Positions 35,001-48,300 of a stretch of 64,000 nt of DNA are shown here, in pieces (position 1 is the stretch's first letter; each line of letters opens with the position of its first letter). The position numbers and the translations under genes were made by a program. The DNA is from Entonaema liquescens (lineage: Eukaryota; Ascomycota; Sordariomycetes; Xylariales; Xylariaceae): contig CADCSX010000006.1 of assembly GCA_902805475.1 (NCBI GenBank), positions 1,550,001 to 1,614,000 of the forward strand, written 5' to 3'. The notes below the pieces were generated by a model. It was not told where the DNA came from and did no database searches. It saw nothing but the letters and a program-made list of their open reading frames with translations.

Positions 35001-36333
35001 ATGAAGCTCGACACCAAGGCCATGCGCCACCTCACAGCAGAGGACTGGCGAGTCCTAACAGCTGTACGACCCCTCCTCCTCTTCTTCTTCTTCCTCTTCC
35101 TGTCTTGAAAATGCCCGCTCCCTCCTCGACTGACCGAAAATTGGGCAGGTCGAGATCGGCAGCAGAAACCATGAAATCATCCCCACCCCTCTTATAGAGT
35201 CCCTGTCCAAGCTGCGCGGCGGCAGCAGCCGCGTGCACAAGTCCATCTCGGCTCTGGCCAAGGTCGGCCTTATCGCGCGGCTCAAGGAGGCAAAGTACGA
35301 CGGGTACCGGCTCACGTACGGCGGCTTGGACTACCTAGCACTACATACGTACGCGAGCCGGCGGGAGGTGTACAGTGTGGGGAACCGGATCGGCGTCGGC
35401 AAGGAGAGTGACATCTTAGTCGTAGCAGACGAGTCGGGCACGCAGCGCGTGCTCAAGATCCACCGATTAGGCCGTATTTCCTTTCGTACTGTCAAATCCA
35501 ACCGTGACTACCTCCGAAAGCGCCAGGGCGGCAGTTGGATGTATCTGTCGCGGCTAGCCGCCGAAAAGGAGTTCGCCTTCATGCGCGCCCTAAAAGAAGA
35601 AGGATTTCCTGTGCCAGAGCCCATATCCCAGAGCCGCCACACTATTCTCATGCACTTCATTGATGCCTTTCCCCTACGCCAGATCTCCGAAGTCCCTGAC
35701 CCCGCGGCCTTGTACGCAGAGTTAATATCCATGATCCTGCGACTAGCCAAGCACGGTCTAATCCACGGTGACTTTAACGAGTTCAATATTTTAATCAAAG
35801 AAGAGCGAGGGAATCCAAATACATCCCCTAAGGGCAAGGAAGTCGAAAGCACGACAGATGAGAGCAAGGAGAATTTCACAGTGACACCCATCCTTATTGA
35901 TTTTCCCCAGATGGTATCTATGGACCATCAAAACGCCGAGATGTATTTTGACCGAGATGTCAATTGCGTGAAGCGATTCTTCGAGAGACGTTTCCACTTC
36001 ATCAGCACCCAGCCAGGACCCTTCTTCAAGGATGCCAAAAAGACGGTCGGCAAGGATGGGGCTAGGAGACTTGACGCCGCAGTTGAAGCGTCGGGCTTTT
36101 CAAAGAAAGCTCTCAAAGACCTAGAAGCTGCTATTAGAGAGCAGCAAGCGACAAGAGGGGAAGAAGCCGGTTCAGGAGATGAGTATGATGCAGTGTCCAC
36201 AGATGAAGACGAGGAAGAGGAAGAGGACGGGGAAGATTCAGAAACGGACGAATCAGACGCTGGTAAACATGATCAGGGAGTAGATGTCGAGAAGATAGAG
36301 ATTGGGAAGCTTTCGATTGAAACTAGGACGTGA
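35001..36333 (+). CDS. RIO2: Atypical serine kinase/ATPase Rio2 (40S maturation)
   Basis: Rio2 acts on late 40S precursors in the cytoplasm, using ATPase activity for release. Two exons (35001-35063, 35149-36333) joined in phase 0 give 415 aa. The first exon encodes MKLDTKAMRHLTAEDWRVLTA. A winged-helix domain covers about residues 9-92, a P-loop-like GVGKESDILVV is near 101, and the catalytic lysine is in VLKIHR. The catalytic loop HGDFNEFNIL is near 227, and IDFPQ replaces the usual DFG, as in all RIO2 proteins. The tail is acidic (Asp/Glu/Ser-rich). Its end, VEKIEIGKLSI, has the spacing of a leucine-rich export signal; human RIO2 is known to carry one, here it is inferred. Divergent from RPN1. 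Confidence 0.97.
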
Positions 36334-37001
36334 ATGAGCGAATAGTTATACTGGAATAAGAGCAATTGATACCCCTTTTATCTCAAATTCAGCTATTATG
36401 GAGTTCTTGAAGACAGTATACAGCTGAACCATACCTTGTAATTGGGAAATTATTACTTCTTCTCGAAAACTTATTTATATGTGCAAATTTTGTATTAATG
36501 CTGCACTAATGTTCTGCAACCGCCAAAAAGAGTTCTGCCATCATCATCGAATAAAACGAGAGCCAGGACGACATTAAAAGAATTATCATAAAATAAACAG
36601 GACCAAGCACCCACGCCCACACGTTTCGACGTATCATCCTCCAATTATCATCATGATGATGAATAATAACGTATTGTCTCGCCCCTAAAATTCAGCAAAG
36701 AACTCGAGTTGCGTAACAAGAAGCCGGAAAAGAAACTCAACAGAAAACCATAATTAGGACTGATGAACAGATTGCGCATGCCAGTAACAATATTATGGCA
36801 GCAAAATATCTGCCGTGATGCCGAAAACCATGATAAAAAACAAGACCAGATTGGCGGTAACAACACTAACAACACCGGATATTATCATACGGCTGCTTAC
36901 TCTTTCTCCTGTTTTACGGGAGACGACTGGCTGCTGCCATGCGCAACTAACGGGGACTCGACACGGATTTCGACACCATCGCTGGGTCTATTATATTCAA
37001 G
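36334..37001. other. Convergent 3' region RIO2 / RRM gene
   Basis: 668 bp of AT-rich sequence, with a short run of TCATCAT/ATGATGATG repeats around 36640-36665. No supported ORF. Confidence 0.6.
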
Positions 37002-38802
37002 TTAGCGCCTCTTCGAATGACCACGGGATTTTCGGCATGAGGGCCTATACCCAGGTCCAAAACTGCCCGAGCCATCCTGAGGAGCACCGCTAGAAGAGAA
37101 AAAAAAAAAAATACTAGTTAGCAAAAGTGTGAAGGCCAATCGACATAGCTAGTGGCATACCTGGAACCATACGTGTTGTTTCGATAAAGAACACGAGCTG
37201 GGCTCATGCCTACAAGGGTAGTACCATAGGCACTGACGTTGTATTCGTTGGTGCGGTACTGGCGGCGCTTAGCAGTCACCCGCTTGAGCTCCTTCTGGGC
37301 GGGTGTGTCCGCATAGCGGATCTGCAGCGGAAGACGTTCACGGCTAATGAGTTTGCCTGTAAACTCGGCGATGATCTCGTCACAGATATCGCGTGACTCG
37401 AAACTATAGGTATCTAGCATTAGAGGTTTGCAAACTTATAACTATGTTGTTCGTATATCAACTCACCGTGCAAATCCAACACCACGGCTGTTGCCCAAAC
37501 TGTCTCGAAGGACTTTGCTGGACAAGATGGTGTAGCCTTCAAAAATGAGATTGATTTCCTATCCCCGTTAGATGATTTAAATCATATCAGCAATTTATGG
37601 TGATCTTACAGTCTCTGTGTAGTTCTTTGGGAGATTAGAAAGATAAAGGTTGGTTGAGCTTTCATCACCCTCAGCTCGTAGTCGCGAGTTGAACGACTCC
37701 TAGTTCCAAGGGTTAGTTAAAAATCATTCTGAGAGGCGATGGGGATTCAGTACCCTTGCAAACCCAACTTCATAGCCTCGACGATAGAACCCGCGAATAC
37801 AATTCTCAGAATGGCGAACATCGACAAATTTGGCAAAGCCAAATCTAGAGATTGTGTTAATTAAAGCGTCTCAGACGCGACCGTAGGTTGGAAGATGACT
37901 CACCCCTTACAAGCACCAGTGTTCGAATCGATAATGGCCTTAGAGGTCTCCACAGGGCCAAAGCGCTCGGCATACTTCAGCAGAAGAGCGTCGTCAGTAG
38001 TGGGATGAAGACCGCGAATGTACACGTTTCTGTTACCCGGAATAGGGTTAACAAGGCTCTGTTCAAGCGTCTTCATATTCTCAGGAGGGGTGAAGACAGC
38101 TGGGACTGCGAACGGAATCTTTGGGTCGCGATCGAGTAGAGGAGACTTCGGCTCCTGAGGAGCTTCGGCAGCAACGATCTGATGAGGCGAGGGAGTTGTG
38201 TAAGTGGATCGGTCGAACACAGTCACACGAGCACCCTGGTCTCGAGCCGTCATGCTTCCCAGAAAAGGCGTTGCCGGGGTGGACTCATTGGTCGAGTAAG
38301 ATGAACGGCGAATGTCCAGACCTGGAACATCCCGAGAGCTGGCGTCGGTATGCTCTCGCGCGCTATTGGTGCGCGCCGGAGTGTAAGGCGAAAGTGCAAG
38401 CATAGGGTGGTGCTGAAAACCTCCATGAGCATAGTAGGGGCCGCCATAAGGGCCCGGGTAAGCCTCAGGTTGGGTGGATGGATAACCAAAGGTAGGAATG
38501 CCAGATGTCTGGACTCCGGGAGCCGAGACCGCATGAGACGGATAGTTAGTAGCAACATGCACAATGCGGCCGTCAGGGGTCGCCATAGGGATCATTCCCG
38601 GAATAGGGGGAAGGCCGTTAATACCAAGGCCACTAAACTGGTGGAGAATAGCGTTCATATTAGCATCAACAATTGTGTGGCTCTGGGAACCGTGGGTGTT
38701 GGCACAGTCGTGAGCTCCAGTAGCCTGGGCGGTCGTGTGAACGCCGGAGGTCGACTCCTCGGGAGTGTTGACGCGGACGGGCGCACCGTCCTCGTGACGC
38801 AT
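37002..38802 (-). CDS. RNA-binding protein with two RRM domains (RBMS/MSSP-like)
   Basis: Binds RNA (or single-stranded DNA) through two tandem RRMs; targets unknown. Six coding exons (37904-38802, 37754-37844, 37610-37699, 37467-37558, 37161-37403, 37002-37089) give 500 aa. The N-terminal 240 residues are Pro/Tyr/Gly-rich and probably disordered. RRM1 begins with RNP2 VYIRGL near residue 257; its RNP1 GFGFAKF is formed across the first junction. RRM2 has LYLSNLP and GVGFARF, the latter across another junction. The tail is basic, and the placement of the last exon is the least certain. Two RRMs close together after a long low-complexity N-terminus resemble human RBMS proteins. No in-frame ATG extends the start upstream. 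It carries a long leader with several introns. Confidence 0.88.
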
Positions 38803-39900
38803 GATGCCGACAGTAGAATAACTTGATAGACTTCTAGAGAAATAAACGTTATTAGTATAACTCTGCGAAAGTGACAGGAAAATTAAGAAGAAAACTAATT
38901 GTTAAGTAAAGGGAGATTGTGTTCAAGTTTGCAAAGCTAGGAAACTTCGAGGCAGGTTTTTTTCAGAAAAGGTAAGGAGTAGGATGGGTTTGGGTCGGAT
39001 GAATAATGTGTGATATTGGCAGATGTGTAAGTTATTCATTGTATAAACACGAGTGAGTGACTCGATATTGCAAGGGCGTGAGACATACCTTGTACAAGAA
39101 TTGACTCAACCAAGTCTGATGGTAAGAACAGTTAAAATCTATCAAGAATAGTAGTCAGAATCAAGGCAAGCCAGAAAAGACAAATTCAAATCCGAAACTT
39201 TCACCCTGCGATGGTAGTGGTGGAGCAGAAAAGGAAAGGGGGCATAGTGTAGAAAACACGATAACACGATAACATCGACCCAGCCAAAAGGGAAAACGCC
39301 AAAAAGGTATTGAACGGGAAATATTGGATAGGTAGGTTATGGGGTTGTCGATAGCTATAGAGCATATCAATATGGTAAATATTTCTCTGGTAAACGATAG
39401 CGTCACGTTGTTTTTTCGCCGCATCGTGTCGTCAAATGCTAAGAGGAGGTAGGGCGAGATGATGTGAAAGCTGTGGTCAAAAATAGGTAGCTGATTCGAA
39501 GCAGCACAAGCAGAACTAACCTTGGGAAGTCTGGCTGGTAATGCCAATACTGTTAGTACCAAGAGGATTGTGATGAAGCGAGCGGGTCCGAGTAAAATGA
39601 AGTAGCTAGAGAGCAAGATGGAAGAACGAAGAGATTGTGGTGATGTGCGTGTTTGGATGGGTGGATGTTATGCTGTGGAACCAAATGAAGAAGAGAAGAG
39701 AAAGTAAACACATGACAGACAAAAAGTGACGGCTCGAGTAAACAGAGGAAAAGAAGCTAGTTGTACTTACCTGCTTGGTTTCCAGATCAGAAGGTCAGGA
39801 ATGAACCGTAAGGTTTAAGCTACTCGAAGGTAGTTGCAAGGGTCGTAAGGGCTTCAGAGTATAGTAGGGAAGGTGTAATAATGCAAGGACCTAAAAGTAT
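38803..39900 (-). promoter_or_regulatory. Multi-intron 5' leader of the RRM gene (predicted)
   Basis: On the minus strand, splice signals outline non-coding leader exons. One lies upstream of a CAG|GTAAGT donor at 39770. Another is about 39521-39672, with acceptor CCACAG and donor AAG|GTTAGT. A 27-nt exon lies at 39089-39115, with acceptor ATCAG and donor AAG|GTATGT. The leader then joins the coding exon through CTCTAG at 38834. Stops in the coding frame rule out an N-terminal extension. The transcription start, perhaps in or near the CT-rich stretch at about 40040-40110, is a guess. Confidence 0.5.
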
Positions 39901-42900
39901 ACTCAAGTACCCAGGTAGGTGGATCTGTATGATGAAGGTACGATGCTCCGAAAGGGATAGTCGAGGATGTAAAATTATGTACCTTAGGTAAGTAAGGATG
40001 CGATGTAAGGATATGCCAACTAGAAATAACAATCTAAAAATGATTGTGAAAGGTAGATGGGAGTTGGGAGTTGGGAGTTGGGAAGAAGACAGAAGGGACA
40101 ACGTATAATAATATTATGGTTGTGCCTGTGTGTGATGTTATTACTCTCGCATCTCGGAAGACCGGTGCAGCTGTACTAATTGTTGTCGAAGTTGAATAAA
40201 AGGGATAGTCCAGATCGTGAGTTGAAGTAAATTGAAGTTAAATAGGCTACCTAGGTACCTAGGCACCTAGAGATGTGAAGTATGTTGCTAGGTTTGTTGC
40301 TAGGTTTGTTGCCGGGCGCGTTGCTACTGACCAGATCAGCCTCACGCTTCCCTGAGACGGTGAATAAATACATGTACACACAATAGTAACCAAATCTCAG
40401 AGTTGAGTATCAAATCTGGGTGCGTATACGGATAACGATTCACAGTTGTGTTGTGTGTACACTTCTCGATATCAATATAGATATGCACCCTTGATTTACC
40501 AACTTTTATTTATATGTACGCATACACACAAATTCCCTTGGCTTCGTTGTCGCTGGTTTTATCTAGGCGTTAACAATGTTTGCAGATGCCAACAACTAAG
40601 ATACACATACGTAACTGACTTACGGCCACGCATGCGCCGGTATAGGCTGCTATTAGTATTAAATCTGCTCATGTCTCTACTAAACTACTCAAATTATCAA
40701 ACTCTATTATGTAATGTCCATTTGGACTTGGTTGTTACATGACAGCAGCGCCTTCTGACTTAGATGGGCAGGTGTCGACTTACATATAATTACCTAACCC
40801 AGGTACTCAGCTACGTGCTGCTTCTTAGCCCTCGGATGTGTTGCCGTCTTTCTTAGGGACTGCACTTTCCTCCAACAGTATTTCTAAGAAGGAAAAAGGA
40901 GAGCCCGGTCCAAAGACAAAAGCTACATGTACTATACGTAAAAGCCATACATCTTAATTGCACACCTCCAGGTATCTCGAATTGTAGGACGATTTACGAT
41001 GTGACTGTTACCCACCAGGGAGTTACCCAGCTGTGTACCTAGCTGACTATTAATCATCTACTCTGTCGAAGCATTGTTCTACTCGGTGTTCTCTAGTTTC
41101 CCCTGCATGTTATCTGACAAGAATGCGACGCACACGGGCACAAGTTTTATCAATGAGTGTAACGTAAGATTAGAGTCTAGGCGCCTTGGATATGGTTGGA
41201 GACAACAAATTTGACAAATCGCCATTGTGTCCGCCAGTAGTCCTAATGGTAGATATGAGTATTAGAGAATTAAAATTGAAAGGGTGCTTATAGGTGATAG
41301 GTTCTGTTGTATGATAGATCTTTACCTCGTATCGATAATATTTTTTATAAGTCCCATAGCTTGTTGTTGTTGCTTGTAAGCACCATTCAGAACGAACTAG
41401 ACAACAGCAACCGAATTCGGCGTTGAGAGGAGCTTCTAGGATTCTATTGTTAAATATAAAGGGATGAGAATGCGTTAAGATAGGATATACTAGAGCTAGG
41501 TACAAGGTAATATTTCAGTTAGACTTTGAGCCAACCTCCAATATGCAAATATGGTTACTAGATTAACATTCTGTATAATTAAACTTATTTCTAAAGATAA
41601 ACACTAGGTTCTATCTATTTATTTTCAAATAACGTGTCGAAAGAAAGCATTATCTAGATTTAATTATACTATTTATCAATGCACGTGAATGATAGTCTTA
41701 CCTTAGTGCCATATAAAATTCAAACGAATAATAAGGCAGTTTCGTGACTGGTGTTGCAAACTGACGGTTTTAGCCCAACATTGTCGTCTTATAGTGCAAG
41801 TTTATATAAACCTCGAAGTTCATCCAAACACTGAGAAATACCTATAATTATTCTGTGCTGCTAAGAAGGAATACACACGGAGGTTTCTCAGGTTTGACTT
41901 AGTTTGCCATTATTTCCAAAATACAAATACCAATCTATTACACATTGATATCGAGGATAACGGATTAGGAAGTATCACGAGGTGGAACGAAAACGTTGCA
42001 ATAACTTCATAGTTCTGCAAGGAGCCCTAACCTAACTATAAAAATCAAGAGTAATACATATTAAAGGTATAATATCTTGTTCTAGATGTCTCGTCTGTAA
42101 TCCCAACGTATCTATTACGGGATATCGGAGTTGCCAGGAATAAGACAATTAGTAAAGCTCTATAATATTATTATCGATCCTAAGTTATGCAAAGGTTTAT
42201 AATACGACCCGTGTTCTATTTTTATAAATATCAATGTTACTGTTAATCATTTGTAGCCCTCAGCTTAGCAAGGCACTTTTGTAATCCCCAATAATCACTG
42301 CCGAGGAGAGCTGGAGTAGGAGAGGGGTAGAAATGGGGCGGCATTGGGAGTATGTTTAGACCATCTCGGCACATAGAATGTAGTTCTTACCTACCCACGT
42401 ACGTTCCAAGAGTATATGTCTCTTGACGTTATTGCCGAGGCTGAAGACAATTCATTATTGGTCAATCACTTACCATACCCCATGCGTACCCAATATTGGT
42501 TGGCTAATTGGTCTAGACCTGGCTGGATAGAGAACTTGGAAGGGACCGGGGTTTCACATGCCACATCTATGTACCTAAGATAGTTTGAAAAAATATGTTT
42601 CGAATTAATGACATGGGACCGAAATTGAGGAGCGAAGGGGGTGGGCTTGCTGTATACTATGAAGTTATACTCCGACCCCTCTGATTAAGAGGTAGGCAAA
42701 TAGAATTCTGATAACCACGCTAATAAGGCTTACTTGAGATGCCTGAATAAAATCACCGCCGTTGTTTAAACCAATCTAGAAAGAACCATTTTACAGGGGC
42801 ACTGAAATTCCCTACAGCGGTCAAAGTTCACTGTAAAGATTTAACTCAATCTATTGAAATCATTACACAGCTTCCAATATATATACGAACAGAACGCGCG

Positions 42901-43086
42901 GAACTACATTAGGACGCGTGTTGATACCGAACCGAGATAGTGTCAGCGTGTAACCCAATCCAATAAAAGTTGCCTCTCCCTGACTCCAAGATGAGGCTAG
43001 CTGTGAACCTCTTCTATGCAAATCCATCTATCCCGCGACGCTCACCCCGTCATGCATTAAAAAGCACATTACGTCTCCACCAGTCC
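39901..43086. other. Gene-poor interval between the RRM gene and P450 reductase
   Basis: The left part (to about 40.2 kb) is probably promoter of the RRM gene, with a triple CCCAACT-like repeat on the minus strand near 40061-40082. At 40246-40272 there are tandem CCTAGGTA-type palindromes. 41.5-43.0 kb is AT-rich with no ORF. A 111-codon minus-strand ORF at 41170-41505 has no recognisable feature. The right end holds the 3' UTR of the reductase gene. Confidence 0.6.
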
Positions 43087-45336
43087 TTACGACCATACAT
43101 CCTCCTGTAACCATAGTTAGTATTATGGACAATAAGTATTGACGATATGAGGGAAAGGGGTATGAATGCTAGACCAAAAGCTGAGAGCATCTTGGTTGTC
43201 ATAAGGGGTATGATAGTATGACGTACCTGGTATTGGTTCGTTGCTCTCATATTCTTGACGATCTCCTCTGCTTTCGTTTCAGGGATACCGCGTTGCTCTG
43301 AAATAATTTGGGCCAACACTGTATTGACTTCACGAGCCATATTTGCTGCGTCACCACACACGTAGAGATAGGCTTTCTTCTCGAGTAATTCGTTGACTTC
43401 CTGGGCTCTCTCCTTTAGTCGATGTTGCACGTATACCTTCTTGGGCCCTTCTCGTGAGAAAGCGGTAATAAGCTCGAAACTGTCACCGAGGGCGTTCTTG
43501 TAATCCTACTAAAGTGTGAGCTAGGGTTGATATTAGCATTGGCATTATACATACCTCCCATTCGGACTTGTACATGAAGTCTTCGTTCTGCTTTCGGCAA
43601 CCGAAGAAAAGCAGCGTTCGACCAACATTCTCTCCAGACTGGGCTTGCTTTGCGCGTTCCTGGACAAATCCACGGAAGGGTGCAACACCAGTACCAGGTC
43701 CGATAAGAATGATGGGCTTCGATGGGTCAGAGGGTAGTTTAAAGTTGGAGTGGCGGACGTGTACAGGTACGTGGATACCGTCGTACTTGTTCCTTGGACC
43801 GTTGAGTTCATAGGTGAGTCCGAACGCCTCAGGGTGAGGGTCACCGTTTTGCTTCTGTTTGAGAGCGAGCAGGTAATTGGTAGCCACACCCTTGAAGGGA
43901 TCGGCACGACCAGGGATTAACTGGTTTTCGACAACAGCGGTAATGGATATCTTCTTAGGTTGAACGAGCGAGGACGACGAGATAGAGTAGTACCGGGGTT
44001 GAAGCTTAGTGAGACCTTCAATAAAAGCCGAGAATGGAACATTGGTCCACTTTTGCCCGTTACTGACGACGCTCAAGGTCCTGGCAATGTTGTAGTGATT
44101 CTTGCTGATTTTGTCCTGGAAGTAGTCCTTATCGCTACCGAGCTTGGCCATTTCTGCTTTAGTGGCATCGTCAGGAGCGAATGCAGCCAACGTGCCTAAG
44201 AATTGACGAGAAACAGGTGCGCAGATTTCAAGATGGTATCGGATAATAGCGTCGTAAGTCGTAGGGGTAGGGAATGGTACTTTAGCAGTGGGTTCAAGGG
44301 CCTTGACGCTAATAACGGTATCCTTCTTACCGTCCAGTCCTAGAATGTCAAGGAATTGATCAACCTCCTGGCCGGCATTGGTGGGCCAGATGGCAATATG
44401 GTCACCGGTTTGGTATGACAGGTTAGATCCACTGATATCGACTTCCAGGTGCAGGCAGTTCCTATCCTTTACAGAGAACAACTCCTTGGATTCGGCAATA
44501 GGCGCAATATACGGGTTGTGAGCGTTGAAGGGACCTTTAGCACTTCCTTCGAGGTGCATTTTGTTGGGCTCGCCCAAGTAGACCTCGTGGGAATCCTTGG
44601 TAAGACCCTCGCGCTCGACGATGCCGAAGATGGGTTCGTAGACAGCTTCACGCTCTTCAAGACCCATCTTCTCTGCTAACGCGGCCCACATGGGGTCCTT
44701 CCATGCCAAGAAATCTTCTTCCATTGTACCAGCACCGTCATCACCTTCTCCGGCTTCACCAATTCTATGGGCGCCCAGTTTCTCCAGAGCCTTGTTGACG
44801 TTGCGAACCATAGAGTTGTAATGTTCGTAGGTGTTATTTCCTAGCCCGAAGGCGACATAGTTAAGATTTTCTAGAGGGGGGTCTGAGCTTTGGGAGAAGG
44901 CCACATCATCGCCAGTTATGAACTCGTAGAAATCGACGGCGTTGTCAGTAGGCTCTCCTTCACCATAGGTAGCTAGAACAAACATAACGACCTTGTCGGA
45001 GGGGATCTCATCGAGGTTGTCGAAATCATAATCCTCGAGATCGGCAACCATAGTTTCTAGACCAAAGCGACTCTTACCCTCCTTCGCCAATCGGGAGGCG
45101 TAATCCTCGGCGGTACCAGTCTGAGAACCGTAGAAGATGACACAGTTTTTACCGGACTCGTCCATCTTCTCCACAATGTTCCTCGTCTTTCCGGCTCTGA
45201 GGCCATTTGCGTTGGAGAATGAATTGGCATACGGATCTTTGGTAACACCCCAGTATTTGCCTTTTGTAAAATATGCGGCCGTGCCAACCAGGATGGCGGC
45301 GAGGACGACTATGTCCAAGGTGTCTAGTTGAGCCAT
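43087..45336 (-). CDS. NCP1: NADPH-cytochrome P450 reductase
   Basis: ER-anchored diflavin enzyme that passes electrons from NADPH through FAD and FMN to cytochromes P450, including sterol enzymes. Three exons (43555-45336, 43227-43505, 43087-43104) give 692 aa. The N-terminal anchor is DIVVLAAILVGTAAYF (residues 8-23). The FMN domain has YGSQTGTAEDYA at 69 and ATYGEGEPTDNA near 124. FAD binding RYYSISSS is near 446. NADPH binding uses GPGTGVAPFRG near 545 and CGDAANMAREV near 642. The last exon is only 18 nt and supplies EDVWS, with the C-terminal tryptophan that stacks on FAD in this family. Without it, intron reading gives a wrong C-terminus. Length is typical (about 690-700). Confidence 0.98.
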
Positions 45337-48300
45337 CTTGACAACTTCTCGGAGCGGTGCGGAAAACAGGAGAACGGAACCAATACGGCGGAGGTTGTTC
45401 TAGGGCATGCGACTGGAACACCGATTTAAGACTTTCCCTACGAGGCGCTGTAGCGGTTTAGCGGTTTAGCGGTGCAGCAGTGCAACGTGTCCGGGTGTAT
45501 CGTCGGCCGAAGGAAAGGAACGGCAAATTTGGGGAACTCCTGGGAAATTCCTAGGTCCTAGGAATTTCTTAGGAATTTCTCAGCTCGAGAAAAGCCACGC
45601 CAGATTCTATGTAAGACGGAACGGAGCCGCAGCTCTAGAAATAAATACTTAAAGGACAGAAACCCCTGTTAACGGCTGCAGTAAGGTACGAACACGACGG
45701 GAATCATACGATTACGCTAAGAAGAAAAGAGAGGGAGCAAAGCCCTGACTTCAAATTGTGTGCGTGGCAAGGCCTTGGGGGTAGTTGGTGAGAAACCGGA
45801 GGAAATGGGTGACCTGTTGTTTGTGGTGGGATTCTTTTCAAAATAAGCATAAGCGCGGCTACTTGCGTAGGTGCCACTATATACATGGAATTAGTAGTGA
45901 CTAACGTAGCGAACTGTCTCCATTAGTTTGTACCTAGCTAAGTACCGGAATTTTTAGCGTAGAAGTTATCCATGTGTTAGCTTCTTGAACCCTCCGAAAT
46001 TACCTACCTGGATAACACACGGATTAGGTACCCTAAGCAAAACCCTTACATAACTATTTGACGTACCTAAGTATATGTAAGTAAGTACCCTAGTTGCCTA
46101 AAGATCTACAGATCTTTAGGTGGTAACCACCTACCCAGGTACCTACCTATGTAGATAGGTACTGTAGGTAAGTTCTATGCATACCTTAGGTACATGTAGG
46201 TATATAACACTTTCTGTCTCGTTCAACTAGATCTACTAAACTCCGAGATTCGAATGTTCCGTTTGTGCTACTACGACATGCTTCATATTATTTTAACTAT
46301 CGATGGTTTCTCATTACCGCGACATAACATGTTTTATAGCCCGAATAATGATGGTTGCATGAATAAGTCTTCCCCGAGAACCCGACGCGTGAAAAAAGCA
46401 ACCCCTTGAGGTGCGCCGAGCCCCGAATCTCTCACTGGGCTTCAGATCATCCAATCGGCTACCGCATGTGCAATTGTTCTCAAGTTCGGCAATTCGCAGC
46501 TTGCACTAAACACCGTGTTGCTATAGCCTTCTGGGATGTTCTATGCATACCTCTCTTAACTCAACATTCTTTTTATGGCTTTTCGGCTAGTCTCTCATCC
46601 GATGGGACGCAATTCAAGTTCGGCATCTGTCTGACTCCTTTTGGGACCGTTTGACTCGACTCCTTTTGGTACGAGTCATCTTAACTTATAAGCTCGACCC
46701 AATACCTAGTTTTTTTTTCTTTCTTTCTTATTGATTAGCTACTTCTTTTCTATAATTCGTTTGGTTGAGAAGCGGTCTGCATGGTATGACCGTAAGCCCT
46801 AACCATTCAGCTCTGTAGGATCAAATGCTTTGCCTCGTAGATGCCTGATTACTTTATATCGGCGATTAGAAATTGAGTATACGATATCCGAATACATAAT
46901 AGATAGGCGTCTCTAATAGAGGCTTTTGGTAGAGTATAAAGAGAAACGTGGCCTGTGACACTTTACACACCGCCGAGTCACAACTGAATGAGTTCCGTGG
47001 TGACCGGAGCGGTGGGCCCGTACATCGTCCGGCCTATCCGAAGGAAAGCGGTGTCTTAATCGGTGGATCTATACCGTACCTTCTTTATTGTTTCATCCCG
47101 TCCGGGTTAATCGGGAAAGAATAAATTAGTTCTATGGTCCGCGGCTGCGTAGTTGCATAGTAACTTATGGTGTGTGGGGTTCGGATTGTTATTTTTGTCT
47201 TTCGGGCCATCAAGTCCTTACTATAGGTATCAGCCCTACCTAAAGTTCCTCGACTCCCTAAACATCCATTGCTATGCACATCCGCTCGTCGCGCCAATCA
47301 GTACGTCGTATATTTCAAATTTATAGGAAGAGTAATTAATTTCTCCTTGCGAGGCTGAGGTAATCCCATCCCATCCTATTCCTACTGGATAGGTGTTCAA
47401 CCAATAATGCAAGCATTGGTGGTGCCTTTCTCAAATCTCGGCCGATACCGTGCTCAGATCGATCACTCCTACAGTCATTAAGTTGATGTTAATATCCTAC
47501 GGAACGTACTATGTAACGGAAGTTACTTGGAAATATATTAACAAACATCTTATAGTTCTAAGTCGCTTTATACAATTTACTGCCCGGAATTAGCTAGGTT
47601 AGTTCCTATGGGAGCTTCTTACTGTAATACTAGAACACCTTATGATGATAAGGGAACTATGCCGGAGATTTGACTATAAGAGCTTTTCTTTTTGATGTCC
47701 ACCTCCGTATTAAGGATGACTTGTTTACCAGCTATAGACGACCTTCGTCGTGACTAACCTATTTCGCGCCTTGCTTTTTATCCTGCTAGAATCTCATGCT
47801 GAGAATATTGATACCACTGAACGTAAGCGGACCCGCACGCGACGGGCAGCAAAAGCCATGCTGGCCGATGTGAGTACCTACTTTGCAATACCAAGCTTTT
47901 GAAAGAGCGGGAGGGGAGTTCCGATCGGGGTAATATACGTGTGGCGCATACTACGTATGATAATATTGCCCAGTGACAGCAAACAAGTCGGTATTATGTA
48001 TGATCTAAATAAGTCATTGGTACGGGTGTTCCTTACCTAACTAAGGTCTGCTTTGAATATATTTTATCTCTAATGATATTTGAGCTACCTTTGCGACTGA
48101 GACCTGGAGATCCTTACAAAATTTGTTGTTCTTTGCCCTGTCATATTGGGCGCAACTACAAAACTTAAACGCAAGAAATGGGTGATGGGCGATGAGAAAC
48201 ATTGATAGAGTACTCTTTTCCTTACTTACATAAAATATCATATATCGTAAGACCCGGATACGCTTACATAGTACAGGGATGACCTAACTGTTAAGAGGGT

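Noticed and set aside
39161..39616. 151-codon minus-strand ORF upstream of the RRM gene
   Set aside because: It crosses the predicted leader introns, is hydrophobic low complexity, and has no recognisable domain. It is treated as part of the untranslated leader.
15279..45336. A terpenoid or secondary-metabolite cluster (IDI1, MATE, P450 reductase, GNAT)
   Set aside because: There is no synthase, P450, prenyltransferase or pathway regulator. The genes are far apart and separated by housekeeping genes; IDI1 and the reductase are general cellular enzymes.
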